Origin: Pseudomonadota bacterium
GTDB lineage: Bacteria; Pseudomonadota; Gammaproteobacteria; Steroidobacterales; Woeseiaceae
Reading direction: 5' to 3'
Length of the DNA: 58,008 bases
Assembly: GCA_027618995.1 (NCBI GenBank)
Contig: JAQCGO010000012.1
Span: 1-58,008 of the forward strand
The notes beneath the pieces were generated by a model, which was not told the DNA's origin, ran no database searches, and was given only the letters and a program-made list of their open reading frames with translations. Of this stretch, positions 1 to 7,451 are shown one piece after another; the stretch's first letter is position 1, and each line of letters opens with the position of its first letter. A program made the translations under genes and the position numbers.

Positions 1-60
1 TTTAGGATGAACAAAAACACTCTCTTAAACCAGAACTAATTCTGTCCCATAGGCGCTGAC

Positions 61-117
61 GTCATACACTACGCGCACCCGCAAAACGCCTTCTGGAAGA
101 TCATGGCCGACCTGGCG
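61..117 (+). pseudogene. Remnant of a DNA glycosylase (UDG superfamily)
   Basis: The open frame here reads HYAHPQNAFWKIMADL, which matches the conserved active-site-proximal segment (HPxNAFWxIM) of the hypoxanthine/uracil-DNA glycosylase superfamily. Upstream there is no start codon or N-terminal Rossmann part. Downstream the frame merely runs antisense through the PII gene. I read it as an eroded scrap of about 19 codons, not a gene. The call rests on motif recognition only. Confidence 0.5.
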
Positions 118-144
118 GCCCGCGCTGGAGTTGCTACAGAAAAC

Positions 145-522
<378 letters not shown>

Positions 523-579
523 CTAGCAATTCAACGCAGCGAAGTGTACAAAGAAAATCCGCCAAGACGATGCAGATCG

Positions 580-1602
580 ATGTCAATCGCATTACTGAAA
601 GAGCCAGAGGGGCTACGCTATAACGGCACTGCATTGCTCTATGTTGTGCTGGCGTATGTCTCCGGTTTTACAGGACTTTTTTCATCGTCTTGGGCGTTGA
701 ACCTGGTTGCGACACTGCTGCTTGCGCATGCCATGGTCATAGCCGCTTATCTGATTCACGAATGCGGCCATCAGCTGGTATTCGCACGCAGTCGGCAAAA
801 TGCGCGACTGGGAGGCGCGATGAGCTGGCTCTGTGGTGCGGCGTACGGCACCTTCGATGACATGCGCTACAAACACTTTCGCCACCACGTCGACAACGAC
901 GATGTTGTCTGGTTCGAGTATGAAAAGTTTTTCGTGCGCCACCCGCTGGTGCTCAGGGCCACACAGGCGCTGGAGTGGCTGTACGTCCCGGCTCACGATC
1001 TGATCATGCATTGCATCATGGTGTTTACCTCATTCATCATTCCGCAGCGGCGCGAACAACGCGTGAGAAACGTTTTGGTCATCCTGATTCGCGGCGCTGC
1101 CTGCATTGCCCTGCTGGTGTTCTTCCCGAAAGTCGCCGTTTTGTACGCGGTCGCTTATCTGCTCATGATGCACGTGCTTCGATTCATGGATGCGATGCAG
1201 CATGACTACCCCTACCACGCAACCTTGTTCGACTATGCGCCGCCGCCGCACAAGGGTGACCGCGAGTGGGAGCAGGCGCACACCTTCAGTGTACCGGTCT
1301 CGCTGCGTTTTCCGCGCCTGAACTGGCTGACGCTGAACTTCGGCTATCACAATGCGCATCACTTCAATATGCACCTGCCCTGGTATCGGTTGCCGGCGTT
1401 GCACGAGGAGCTGACAGGCAATGATCCGACGCGGGTCATTCCATTGCGCTCGCAGCTCAGGCTTTATCACAACAATCGTGTGCTACGCGTGTGCAACCCG
1501 CAGGTCGAGAGCTATCCGCAAGCCGAGGCGTACCTGCAGAGCGCGCGTGCCGGCACCGGGCCGCTAGGCGGGAACGCGGCGTCATTCCTGACGTCGTTCT
1601 AG
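580..1602 (+). CDS. Membrane fatty acid desaturase
   Basis: From the ATG at 580 the protein has 340 residues; an in-frame ATG at 520 would add 20 non-hydrophobic residues. It carries the three histidine boxes of the membrane diiron desaturase family (PF00487): HECGH at 60-64, HFRHH at 99-103 and HNAHH at about 257-261. Hydrophobic spans lie before box 1 and between boxes 2 and 3. It would insert a double bond in a fatty acyl chain or a related lipid at the inner membrane; substrate and regiospecificity cannot be read. Its stop TAG directly abuts the truncated carboxylase remnant, so the last residues may have been altered by that rearrangement. Confidence 0.8.
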   Translation: MSIALLKEPEGLRYNGTALLYVVLAYVSGFTGLFSSSWALNLVATLLLAHAMVIAAYLIHECGHQLVFARSRQNARLGGAMSWLCGAAYGTFDDMRYKHFRHHVDNDDVVWFEYEKFFVRHPLVLRATQALEWLYVPAHDLIMHCIMVFTSFIIPQRREQRVRNVLVILIRGAACIALLVFFPKVAVLYAVAYLLMMHVLRFMDAMQHDYPYHATLFDYAPPPHKGDREWEQAHTFSVPVSLRFPRLNWLTLNFGYHNAHHFNMHLPWYRLPALHEELTGNDPTRVIPLRSQLRLYHNNRVLRVCNPQVESYPQAEAYLQSARAGTGPLGGNAASFLTSF

Positions 1603-2094
1603 CAGAACATCACGGGCTTCATGGTCGGTAAACGGGTTGAACATGCAGGCATCGCAAAAGAGGGCGCGAAAATGGTGAACGCCGTGGCGACGGCGACAGT
1701 GCCAAAGTTCACGGTGATCATCGGCGGTTCCTTCGGTGCGGGTAACTATGCGATGTGTGGTCGTGCCTACAATCCGCGCATGTTGTGGATGTGGCCGAAC
1801 GCGCGGATTTCTGTCATGGGTGGGGAGCAGGCCGCGCTGGTGTTGTCGTCGGTGAAGCGCGATGGATTTGAAGCCCGCGGCGAGGAATGGCCTGCAACAG
1901 AGCAGTCGGAATTCGAGGACGATATCCGCGCCCAATACGAGGCTCAGGGGAATCCCTATTACGCCAGCGCACGCCTCTGGGGCGATGGCATCATCGACCC
2001 GGTCGACATGCGCCAGGTCCTGTCGCTGGCACTCGCCGCGGCAATGAATCGACCTCGTGAAGCGGAACAACCCTTCGGCATTTTTCGCATGTAG
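1603..2094 (+). pseudogene. 5'-truncated methylcrotonyl-CoA carboxylase beta subunit
   Basis: From codon 1603 the frame reads [10 protein letters not shown] and then about 164 residues typical of the C-terminal third of the biotin-dependent carboxyltransferase subunit of 3-methylcrotonyl-CoA carboxylase (leucine catabolism). Hallmarks are [33 protein letters not shown], and the ending FGIFRM. The family is about 535 residues, so roughly the first two thirds are missing. The frame is closed at 1600-1602 by TAG, which is also the desaturase stop. No biotin-carboxylase partner is nearby. The internal ATG at 1621 lacks a ribosome site and is probably not a true start. Confidence 0.88.
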
Positions 2095-2100
2095 TCGACG

Positions 2101-2353
2101 TGGCGGCGTGCCGCCAGCGGCGGTGCCAATATTGTGATCGCCGCAAAAACGGCTGACGAACATACCACTCTGCCGGGCACCATCTATAGCGCGGCGGAGT
2201 CGACATCGTCGTTAACAACGCGAGCGCGATTGCAAGCCCAGCCGTGAATTTACCGGTCACTTCTGCATCGATGATGCCGTCATCGAGGACGAGGGTGTTA
2301 CGGACCTCAGCCAGTACTCGGTAAATCCGGAGTTACCGCTGGCGCCAAATTAA
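2101..2353 (+). pseudogene. Internally deleted SDR dehydrogenase (HSDL2-like)
   Basis: Three consecutive pieces of one short-chain dehydrogenase appear in three different frames. GANIVIAAKT with LPGTIYSAAE lies at about 2122-2200. VDIVVNNASAI lies at 2199-2231, carrying the family NNA(G/S) motif. GHFCIDDAVIEDEGV with the C-terminal tail and TAA lies at 2249-2353. Most of the catalytic core, including YxxxK, is absent. The order matches the HSDL2-type SDR family, so this is a gene reduced by large internal deletions. It fills the otherwise gene-free interval between the carboxylase remnant and the MaoC gene. Confidence 0.8.
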
Positions 2354-2415
2354 CATATCATGCGCCGCATACCCCGTAAGCGGGTACTTGCGGGCGATGC
2401 ATACCAGAGCAAACG

Positions 2416-3273
2416 ATGACACTGAACTACGACAAGCTGGTTGCGACCAGGATCAACGATATCGAACGCGTGTATGGCGACGTTGAATCCATGTTGTATG
2501 CGCAAAGTGTCGGCTTTGGCCGTAATCCGGTCGATCGCAAAGAGCTGCCCTATGTCTATGAGCAGGGCCTGCCGCTGATGACCGTGCCGACGATGGCAAG
2601 TGCCATCGTACCCGACATGTTTCCGCCTGGCCTGGGTTGGGATTACAGCCAGGTATTGCATGTAGAACAGCGGCTGGCTTTATACCGTCCACTACCACCC
2701 GCCGCGGAGCTGCGTTTGGATAAACGTGTGGTCGACGTTTTCGATCTCGGTGCCAAGCGCGGAGCGATATTCCTGTTTGAGGTGGATGGCCGGCTCGCGA
2801 AAGACGACACGATGCTTTTTACGATAGGCGCAACGGTGATGGCCCGCGGTGACGGCGGGTTTGGCGGGATGGCCGGTACGGGTCCGGCGCCACACCGCGC
2901 GCCGCGGCGTGATCCGGATTTGAGTTGCGATACGCCAACGCGCACCGATCAGGCTTTGTTATTTCGACTCAATGGTGACCGCAATCCTCTGCATGCGGAT
3001 CCCGTTGCCGCAATCGCCGCAGGATTCCCCGTGCCGATTTTGCACGGCCTTTGCACTTACGGAATCGCCTGCCGTGCGATATTGCAAACGATTTGCGACT
3101 ACGATCACACGCTGATCGAAGGCTTCGACGCACGGTTCTCACTGCCGGTTTTGCCCGGTGACACGATCACCACTGACATGTGGCAGGATGGCAATATTGT
3201 TTCGTTCCAGTGTTCGGTGAAGGAGCGCAATATCGTGGTCTTGCGCAACGGCAAGTGCACCTTGAAAGTATGA
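2416..3273 (+). CDS. MaoC-family double hot-dog hydratase
   Basis: The 285-residue protein resembles eukaryotic-type (R)-specific enoyl-CoA hydratase 2, with two hot-dog folds. The C-terminal half carries the hydratase-2 motif FRLNGDRNPLHADP, with likely catalytic D188 and H193, followed by AGFPVPILHGLCTYG at 203-216. It would hydrate trans-2-enoyl-CoA to (R)-3-hydroxyacyl-CoA. It opens a same-strand run with two crotonases, an acyl-CoA dehydrogenase and a hydroxyacid dehydrogenase, suggesting degradation of a branched, aromatic or steroid-like acyl-CoA. The exact substrate is unknown. Confidence 0.82.
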   Translation: MTLNYDKLVATRINDIERVYGDVESMLYAQSVGFGRNPVDRKELPYVYEQGLPLMTVPTMASAIVPDMFPPGLGWDYSQVLHVEQRLALYRPLPPAAELRLDKRVVDVFDLGAKRGAIFLFEVDGRLAKDDTMLFTIGATVMARGDGGFGGMAGTGPAPHRAPRRDPDLSCDTPTRTDQALLFRLNGDRNPLHADPVAAIAAGFPVPILHGLCTYGIACRAILQTICDYDHTLIEGFDARFSLPVLPGDTITTDMWQDGNIVSFQCSVKERNIVVLRNGKCTLKV

Positions 3274-3288
3274 AGATGCCGGTGCGCC

Positions 3289-4089
3289 GTGTCTGAGAGC
3301 GTCACAGTCACACGCGACGGGCCGTTGGCCGTTGTCACTCTGAATCGACCGGAAAAACACAATGCGGTTGACCTGCAGATGTTTTCAAACCTGGCCGCTG
3401 CGGGTGCGCGGCTGGACCGCGATCCGTCATTGCGAGTCATCGTTCTCGAAGGCGCAGGGCCGAGTTTTTGCGCCGGGGTCGATCTCAGCATTTTCCAGGG
3501 GCAGGGCGACGCTATCGGCGCTTCAAAGATGGCGCCCGGGGCCAGGACACCCGCGAATTTCTTTCAGCATGCCGCCTGGGTCTGGCGGGAGGTGCCCGTG
3601 CCGGTCATTTGCGCCATGCATGGCACTGCGTTCGGTGCGGGCCTGCAGATCGCGCTGGGGGCGGATATCCGATATGCGACGCCGGACTGTCGCGTGTCGA
3701 TCATGGAAATCAAATGGGGAATTATCCCGGATATGGCTATCAGCAAGACCTTAACCGGCATTGTCGCCCCGGATCGGATTAAAGAACTGGCCATGACTGG
3801 ACGAGTTATCAACGGCGATGAAGCCTGCGCGCTGGGCCTCGTTACGGCAGTGCACCAGGACCCGGCGAAAGCAGCCAGGGAGACCGCGGATTTGATCGCG
3901 GGCCGATCGCCGGAAGCGATTCGCGCGATCAAGAAGCTCTTCGACGAAGCCGCACAATTGTCGGTCGCGGGTGCGTTGCGACTTGAGGCACAACTGCAGC
4001 TTGCGCTGCTGGCTGGCGCCAACCAGACCGAAGCCGTGCGGGCAAATCTCGAAAAACGACGCGCTGAGTTTGACGATCCGCCGGCCTGA
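3289..4089 (+). CDS. Crotonase-family enoyl-CoA hydratase/isomerase
   Basis: A GTG start 16 bases after the MaoC stop gives 266 residues of one crotonase fold. The first oxyanion-hole segment is SFCAGVDL (about 59-66), the second GTAFGAGLQIALGADIR (about 112-128). The Glu matching Glu144 of enoyl-CoA hydratase is replaced by Gln120, while the second acid (E140 in MEIKWGIIPD) is kept. This suggests isomerase-like or altered chemistry rather than standard hydration. It belongs to the acyl-CoA catabolic run with neighbours on both sides. Confidence 0.82.
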   Translation: MSESVTVTRDGPLAVVTLNRPEKHNAVDLQMFSNLAAAGARLDRDPSLRVIVLEGAGPSFCAGVDLSIFQGQGDAIGASKMAPGARTPANFFQHAAWVWREVPVPVICAMHGTAFGAGLQIALGADIRYATPDCRVSIMEIKWGIIPDMAISKTLTGIVAPDRIKELAMTGRVINGDEACALGLVTAVHQDPAKAARETADLIAGRSPEAIRAIKKLFDEAAQLSVAGALRLEAQLQLALLAGANQTEAVRANLEKRRAEFDDPPA

Positions 4090-4091
4090 AG

Positions 4092-4107
4092 CAGTTCAAT
4101 TGAACTG
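4092..4107. promoter_or_regulatory. Perfect 16-bp palindrome
   Basis: CAGTTCAATTGAACTG is a perfect inverted repeat with no spacer, starting three bases after the crotonase stop codon. It looks like a dimeric repressor operator (TetR-type length) rather than a terminator, since it has no loop and no T-tract. It lies upstream of the IcmF remnant, the second crotonase and the acyl-CoA dehydrogenase. Function is inferred only from symmetry. Confidence 0.4.
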
Positions 4108-4197
4108 ATCGGCTTGCGATGAGGTCCAAACCAGCAAGCCTTTCCAGTGCGAACAAAATCATGCTGATTTGTGCTAAAAAGGCGTGGCCATGAGTAA

Positions 4198-4482
4198 GCT
4201 GCAGAGACGCATAAGCCTATTTCTTACTGCCGCAACGAAGTGCACGAGCTGGAGTTGATTCGCTCTTCGGACGACGAAAAGCAGGACCAGATTCGGCATG
4301 TTCGGGCATTCCAGGAGACGCACGCGGCCGAGGGCCTGCTTGCGCGCGTCGAGTTGCAGTCTGTCGCGCGGCAACGCGGCAATGTGTTTGCGGTATTGAT
4401 GGAGACCGTCAAATCAAGTTCGCTGGGGCAGATTTCTTCGGCGTTGTACGAGGTTGGCGGCGAATACCGCCGCAACATGTGA
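4198..4482 (+). pseudogene. 5'-truncated IcmF / methylmalonyl-CoA mutase C-terminus
   Basis: The frame 4198-4482 (closed upstream by TAA at 4195-4197) encodes KPISYCRNEVHELELIRSS and then about 70 residues ending in MetVal-rich ETVKSSSLGQISSALYEVGG and YRRNM. This is the extreme C-terminus of the fused isobutyryl-CoA mutase (IcmF) or methylmalonyl-CoA mutase large subunit. The intact B12-dependent enzymes are hundreds of residues longer (IcmF about 1,090). The only start-like codon is an internal GTG at 4240. I treat it as the surviving tail of a deleted gene. Confidence 0.82.
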
Positions 4483-4492
4483 GGCTCGGCGA

Positions 4493-5263
4493 GTGAGCGA
4501 AATTGTCAAGTACGAAAAACAGGGCGCGACTGCGATCATTACGCTGAATCGCCCGGACAGCATGAACGCGTTCACGTCCGAACTACGGACGGCGCTGTTG
4601 GAGGCGCTGCAGCAGGCACGTAGCGATAACTCAGTGCGGGTCGTGATTCTCACCGGTGTGGGGCGCTGTTTTTCGGCGGGTGCCGACCTGAACGATAAAA
4701 TCGATCGTCCGGTGACCGAGATCCTGTTGCAAGAATATCGCCCGGTGCAGGAAGCGATAGCATCGATCCCCAAGCCCGTGATCGCGGCCGTGCCGGGCTC
4801 GGCAGCGGGCATCGGGCTATCGGTGGCATTGCAATGTGACCTGCTGATCATGGCGGACAATGCCTTCCTGTTGTCGCCGTTCAGCACCATTTCGCTGGTT
4901 CCTGACGGTGGCCTTACCTGGCTGCTAGTCCGGCAGCTCGGCTATCGGCGTGCGTTCCAGCTCAGTGTTGAAGCGGAACGAATTCCGGCCGAGCGCTGCG
5001 TAGTGCTGGGTCTGGCGAACCGCACAGCGCCTGCGGAGCAGTTGCAAAGTGCAGCGTTGGAGTGGGCCCGCGTACTTGAAAAGCGCGCCCCATTGTCGCT
5101 GGCGGCTACCAAGAAGGCGATGCGATTCGCGGCCGACAATGACTGGCGGGGATCGTATGAGCTGGAAGCCGAATTGCAAGGCAAGCTACTCGGCAGTGAC
5201 GACAATCGTGAAGGCATTGCGGCGTTCTTCGGCAAACGCGTTCCAGAATTCAAAGGCAAATAG
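4493..5263 (+). CDS. Enoyl-CoA hydratase/isomerase (PaaG-like crotonase)
   Basis: The GTG at 4493 (VSEIVKYEKQ) is preferred over the upstream TTG at 4454, which lies inside the IcmF tail. The 256-residue product has the crotonase signatures CFSAGADL (59-66) and GSAAGIGLSVALQCDL (102-117). SPFSTISLVPDGG follows at 128-140, with D138 where PaaG-type 1,2-epoxyphenylacetyl-CoA isomerases have their catalytic Asp. It ends in KRVPEFKGK, a common crotonase tail. An isomerase or hydratase role on an unsaturated acyl-CoA is likely. The next gene starts two bases after its stop, so it is co-transcribed with the acyl-CoA dehydrogenase. Confidence 0.83.
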   Translation: MSEIVKYEKQGATAIITLNRPDSMNAFTSELRTALLEALQQARSDNSVRVVILTGVGRCFSAGADLNDKIDRPVTEILLQEYRPVQEAIASIPKPVIAAVPGSAAGIGLSVALQCDLLIMADNAFLLSPFSTISLVPDGGLTWLLVRQLGYRRAFQLSVEAERIPAERCVVLGLANRTAPAEQLQSAALEWARVLEKRAPLSLAATKKAMRFAADNDWRGSYELEAELQGKLLGSDDNREGIAAFFGKRVPEFKGK

Positions 5264-5265
5264 GC

Positions 5266-6447
5266 ATGGAAAGAAATATTTTCGATGAAGAGCACGACAT
5301 GTTTCGGGACGCAGCGCGGAGTTTCCTGATGAAGGAAATCGGTCCCAATGCGGATCGTTGGGCGGAACAGGAGATCGTCGATCGAGAGGCGTTCCTGAAG
5401 GCGGGTGAACAGGGCCTGCTCTGCATGTGGGCGGACGAAAAGTACGGCGGAGCAGGCTTCAGCGATTTTCGCTATGAGCAAATCCTGCTCGAAGAAAACG
5501 CAAGGTACGGTGACGTAGGGTTTTTCATTTTTCTGCACAGTCGACTGGTGGGTCCGTATATCGGCGAGTTGGGCACCGACGAGCAAAAGGCGCGCTGGTT
5601 GCCGAAGTGTGTCTCCGGAGAAAGTATTCTCGCCGTCGCGATGACCGAACCGGGCGCCGGTAGTGACATTTCCGGCATCCGGACCAAGGCAGATGACAAG
5701 GGTGATCACTACCTGTTGAATGGTTCCAAGACGTTTATCTCCAACGGCATTCTCGCGGACCTGGTCATCGTTGCGGCGAAAACAGATGCGGCAAGCAGTC
5801 ATGGGCTGAGTCTGCTCGTGGTTGAGCGTGGCATGCCGGGCTTTGAGCGCGGCAGGAACCTCAAGAAGATGGGCATGCACAGCCAGGACACGGCTGAGTT
5901 GTTCTTCAACAATGTGAAAGTACCGAAGCAGAACCTGCTCGGGGAATGGAATCGCGGTTTCTACCACCTCATGCATTTCCTGGCGGAAGAGCGCTTGTTG
6001 AGTGCGGTCGGCGCATTGGCCAATGCGGAGGCGGCATTTGCGATTACCCTCGACTACGCCAAAGAGCGTCAGGTATTCGGGATGAAAGTAGCCGACTACC
6101 AGGTCAACCGCTTCAAGTTCGCCGACATGCGGACGGAGATGGATGTGGCGCAGTCCTTTATCGATCGCTGCGTCATGAACAACAACGAAGGCAAGCTGAC
6201 TGCGGACGACGCTGCCAAGGCAAAGCTGTATGCCACCGAGCTTGAAGATCGCGTGACCGATACCTGCGTGCAATTGCACGGCGGCAACGGCTATATGGAT
6301 GAATTTCCGATCAGTCGCATGTATACGGCCGCACGCGTTTCGCGAATCTATGCCGGCAGTTCGGAAATCATGCGCGAAATTATTTCCCGCTCGCTCGGTC
6401 TCGATCCGCGCAAGAAAGCGAAGAAATCGCACGCGGATGCAGCCTGA
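5266..6447 (+). CDS. Acyl-CoA dehydrogenase (long-chain/isovaleryl type)
   Basis: The 393-residue flavoprotein has the family signatures AMTEPGAGSDISG (125-137) and CVQLHGGNGYM near residue 340. The C-terminal base position of short/medium-chain enzymes is Ala here (IYAGSSEIM). A Glu is present in EERLL (E242), where long-chain and isovaleryl-CoA dehydrogenases carry their base. It would oxidise an acyl-CoA to the 2-enoyl-CoA and pass electrons to ETF. It sits between the PaaG-like crotonase and the hydroxyacid dehydrogenase, spaced by two and three bases, which supports a single transcript. Confidence 0.88.
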   Translation: MERNIFDEEHDMFRDAARSFLMKEIGPNADRWAEQEIVDREAFLKAGEQGLLCMWADEKYGGAGFSDFRYEQILLEENARYGDVGFFIFLHSRLVGPYIGELGTDEQKARWLPKCVSGESILAVAMTEPGAGSDISGIRTKADDKGDHYLLNGSKTFISNGILADLVIVAAKTDAASSHGLSLLVVERGMPGFERGRNLKKMGMHSQDTAELFFNNVKVPKQNLLGEWNRGFYHLMHFLAEERLLSAVGALANAEAAFAITLDYAKERQVFGMKVADYQVNRFKFADMRTEMDVAQSFIDRCVMNNNEGKLTADDAAKAKLYATELEDRVTDTCVQLHGGNGYMDEFPISRMYTAARVSRIYAGSSEIMREIISRSLGLDPRKKAKKSHADAA

Positions 6448-6450
6448 CCG

Positions 6451-7311
6451 ATGCGCGTCGCCTTTGTCGGGCTCGGCGTCATGGGCTATCCGATGGCGGG
6501 ATATCTTGCCCGCGGCGGCCACGATGTGCTCATCTTCAATCGCACGACAGCACGAGCCGAAAAATGGTGTGCCGAATACCCGGGCGAATCAGTGCCAACA
6601 CCGGCGGCCGCGGCGCGCAATGCGGACATTGTTTTCGTGTGCGTCGGCAATGACGATGATGTAAGGCAGGTCGTGCTCGGCGATGACGGCGTGCTCGGTG
6701 CAGTAGCGCAAGGTGCCATCATCGTCGACCACACGACGGCGTCTGCGACTATTGCGCGTGAAATCCACGCGCTGGCGGCAGCCAGATCGATCGGTTTTCT
6801 CGACGCGCCACTGTCGGGCGGCCAGGCCGGTGCCGAGAAGGGTCAGTTGACGATTATGGCCGGTGGCGATGCGGCTACGTTCGCGCGCGCGGAACCGGTC
6901 ATGGATTGTTACGCAAAGGCGATCACGCTGATCGGCCCTGCGGGCAGCGGCCAATTGGCCAAGATGGTCAACCAGATCTGCATCGCAGGCATCGTGCAGG
7001 GCCTGGCGGAAGGTCTGCATTTCGCAAAGCATGCTGGTCTGGATGCAGAGTTGGTGATCAGTGCCATTGCGAAAGGCGCCGCGCAATCATGGCAGATGGA
7101 GAATCGCTGGCAGACGATGGTGCAGAACAAGTTTGCATTCGGATTTGCCGTCGACTGGATGCGCAAGGACCTGGCCATGGTGCTGGAAGAAGCAGGCCGC
7201 AACGGTGCGGCGCTGGAGGTGACAGCGCTCGTCGATCGTTTTTACGCAGAAGTTCAGGCGTTGGGCGGGAGTCGCTGGGACACGTCCAGCCTCATCGCGC
7301 GGCTGAAGTAA
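6451..7311 (+). CDS. 3-hydroxyisobutyrate dehydrogenase-like oxidoreductase
   Basis: The 286 residues form a beta-hydroxyacid dehydrogenase: Rossmann motif GLGVMGYPMA at 7-16, substrate loop DAPLSGG at 118-124, and catalytic K171 in GQLAKMVNQ. Family members reduce or oxidise 3-hydroxyisobutyrate, tartronate semialdehyde or similar small hydroxyacids with NAD(P). Its place at the end of an acyl-CoA operon with MaoC, crotonases and an acyl-CoA dehydrogenase fits the valine/isobutyrate branch. Relatives with other substrates cannot be excluded. Confidence 0.8.
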   Translation: MRVAFVGLGVMGYPMAGYLARGGHDVLIFNRTTARAEKWCAEYPGESVPTPAAAARNADIVFVCVGNDDDVRQVVLGDDGVLGAVAQGAIIVDHTTASATIAREIHALAAARSIGFLDAPLSGGQAGAEKGQLTIMAGGDAATFARAEPVMDCYAKAITLIGPAGSGQLAKMVNQICIAGIVQGLAEGLHFAKHAGLDAELVISAIAKGAAQSWQMENRWQTMVQNKFAFGFAVDWMRKDLAMVLEEAGRNGAALEVTALVDRFYAEVQALGGSRWDTSSLIARLK

Positions 7312-7332
7312 AATCATCGGGATCAGGCCCGT

Positions 7333-7361
7333 TTGCAAAAAAGAGTCTGAGCCCTGACAAT
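7333..7361 (+). promoter_or_regulatory. Candidate sigma-70 promoter of the thiamine operon
   Basis: TTGCAA (7333-7338) and GACAAT (7356-7361) are separated by 17 bases; each matches four of six consensus positions. The expected start point is near 7368, right at the 5' edge of the TPP aptamer, which is the geometry expected for a riboswitch leader. Confidence 0.4.
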
Positions 7362-7367
7362 TGCAGC

Positions 7368-7446
7368 ACACAGGGGTGGCCTTCGGGCCTGAGATCCATA
7401 CCGGGAACCCTCATTACCTGATCCGGATAATGCCGGCGTAGGAAGA
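7368..7446 (+). promoter_or_regulatory. TPP riboswitch (THI element)
   Basis: Conserved aptamer blocks appear in order: GGGGTG (7373-7378), the pyrimidine-binding CTGAGA (7389-7394), ACCTGATC (7416-7423), GGATAATGCC (7425-7434) and GCGTAGGAA (7436-7444). These form the standard THI box that binds thiamine pyrophosphate. The 3' strand of the closing stem contains AGGA (7440-7443), eight bases before the receptor ATG at 7452. Ligand binding would therefore hide the ribosome site, giving translational repression. No T-rich terminator follows the aptamer. Confidence 0.93.
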
Positions 7447-7451
7447 GACAC

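Noticed and set aside
1621..2094. Independent 157-residue gene starting at ATG 1621
   Set aside because: Homology to the carboxylase starts upstream of this ATG, there is no ribosome site, and the domain cannot fold as a complete carboxyltransferase.
4942..6522. 526-codon frame antisense to the acyl-CoA dehydrogenase
   Set aside because: It lies opposite two well-supported genes and has no recognisable domain; long antisense frames are expected at this GC content.
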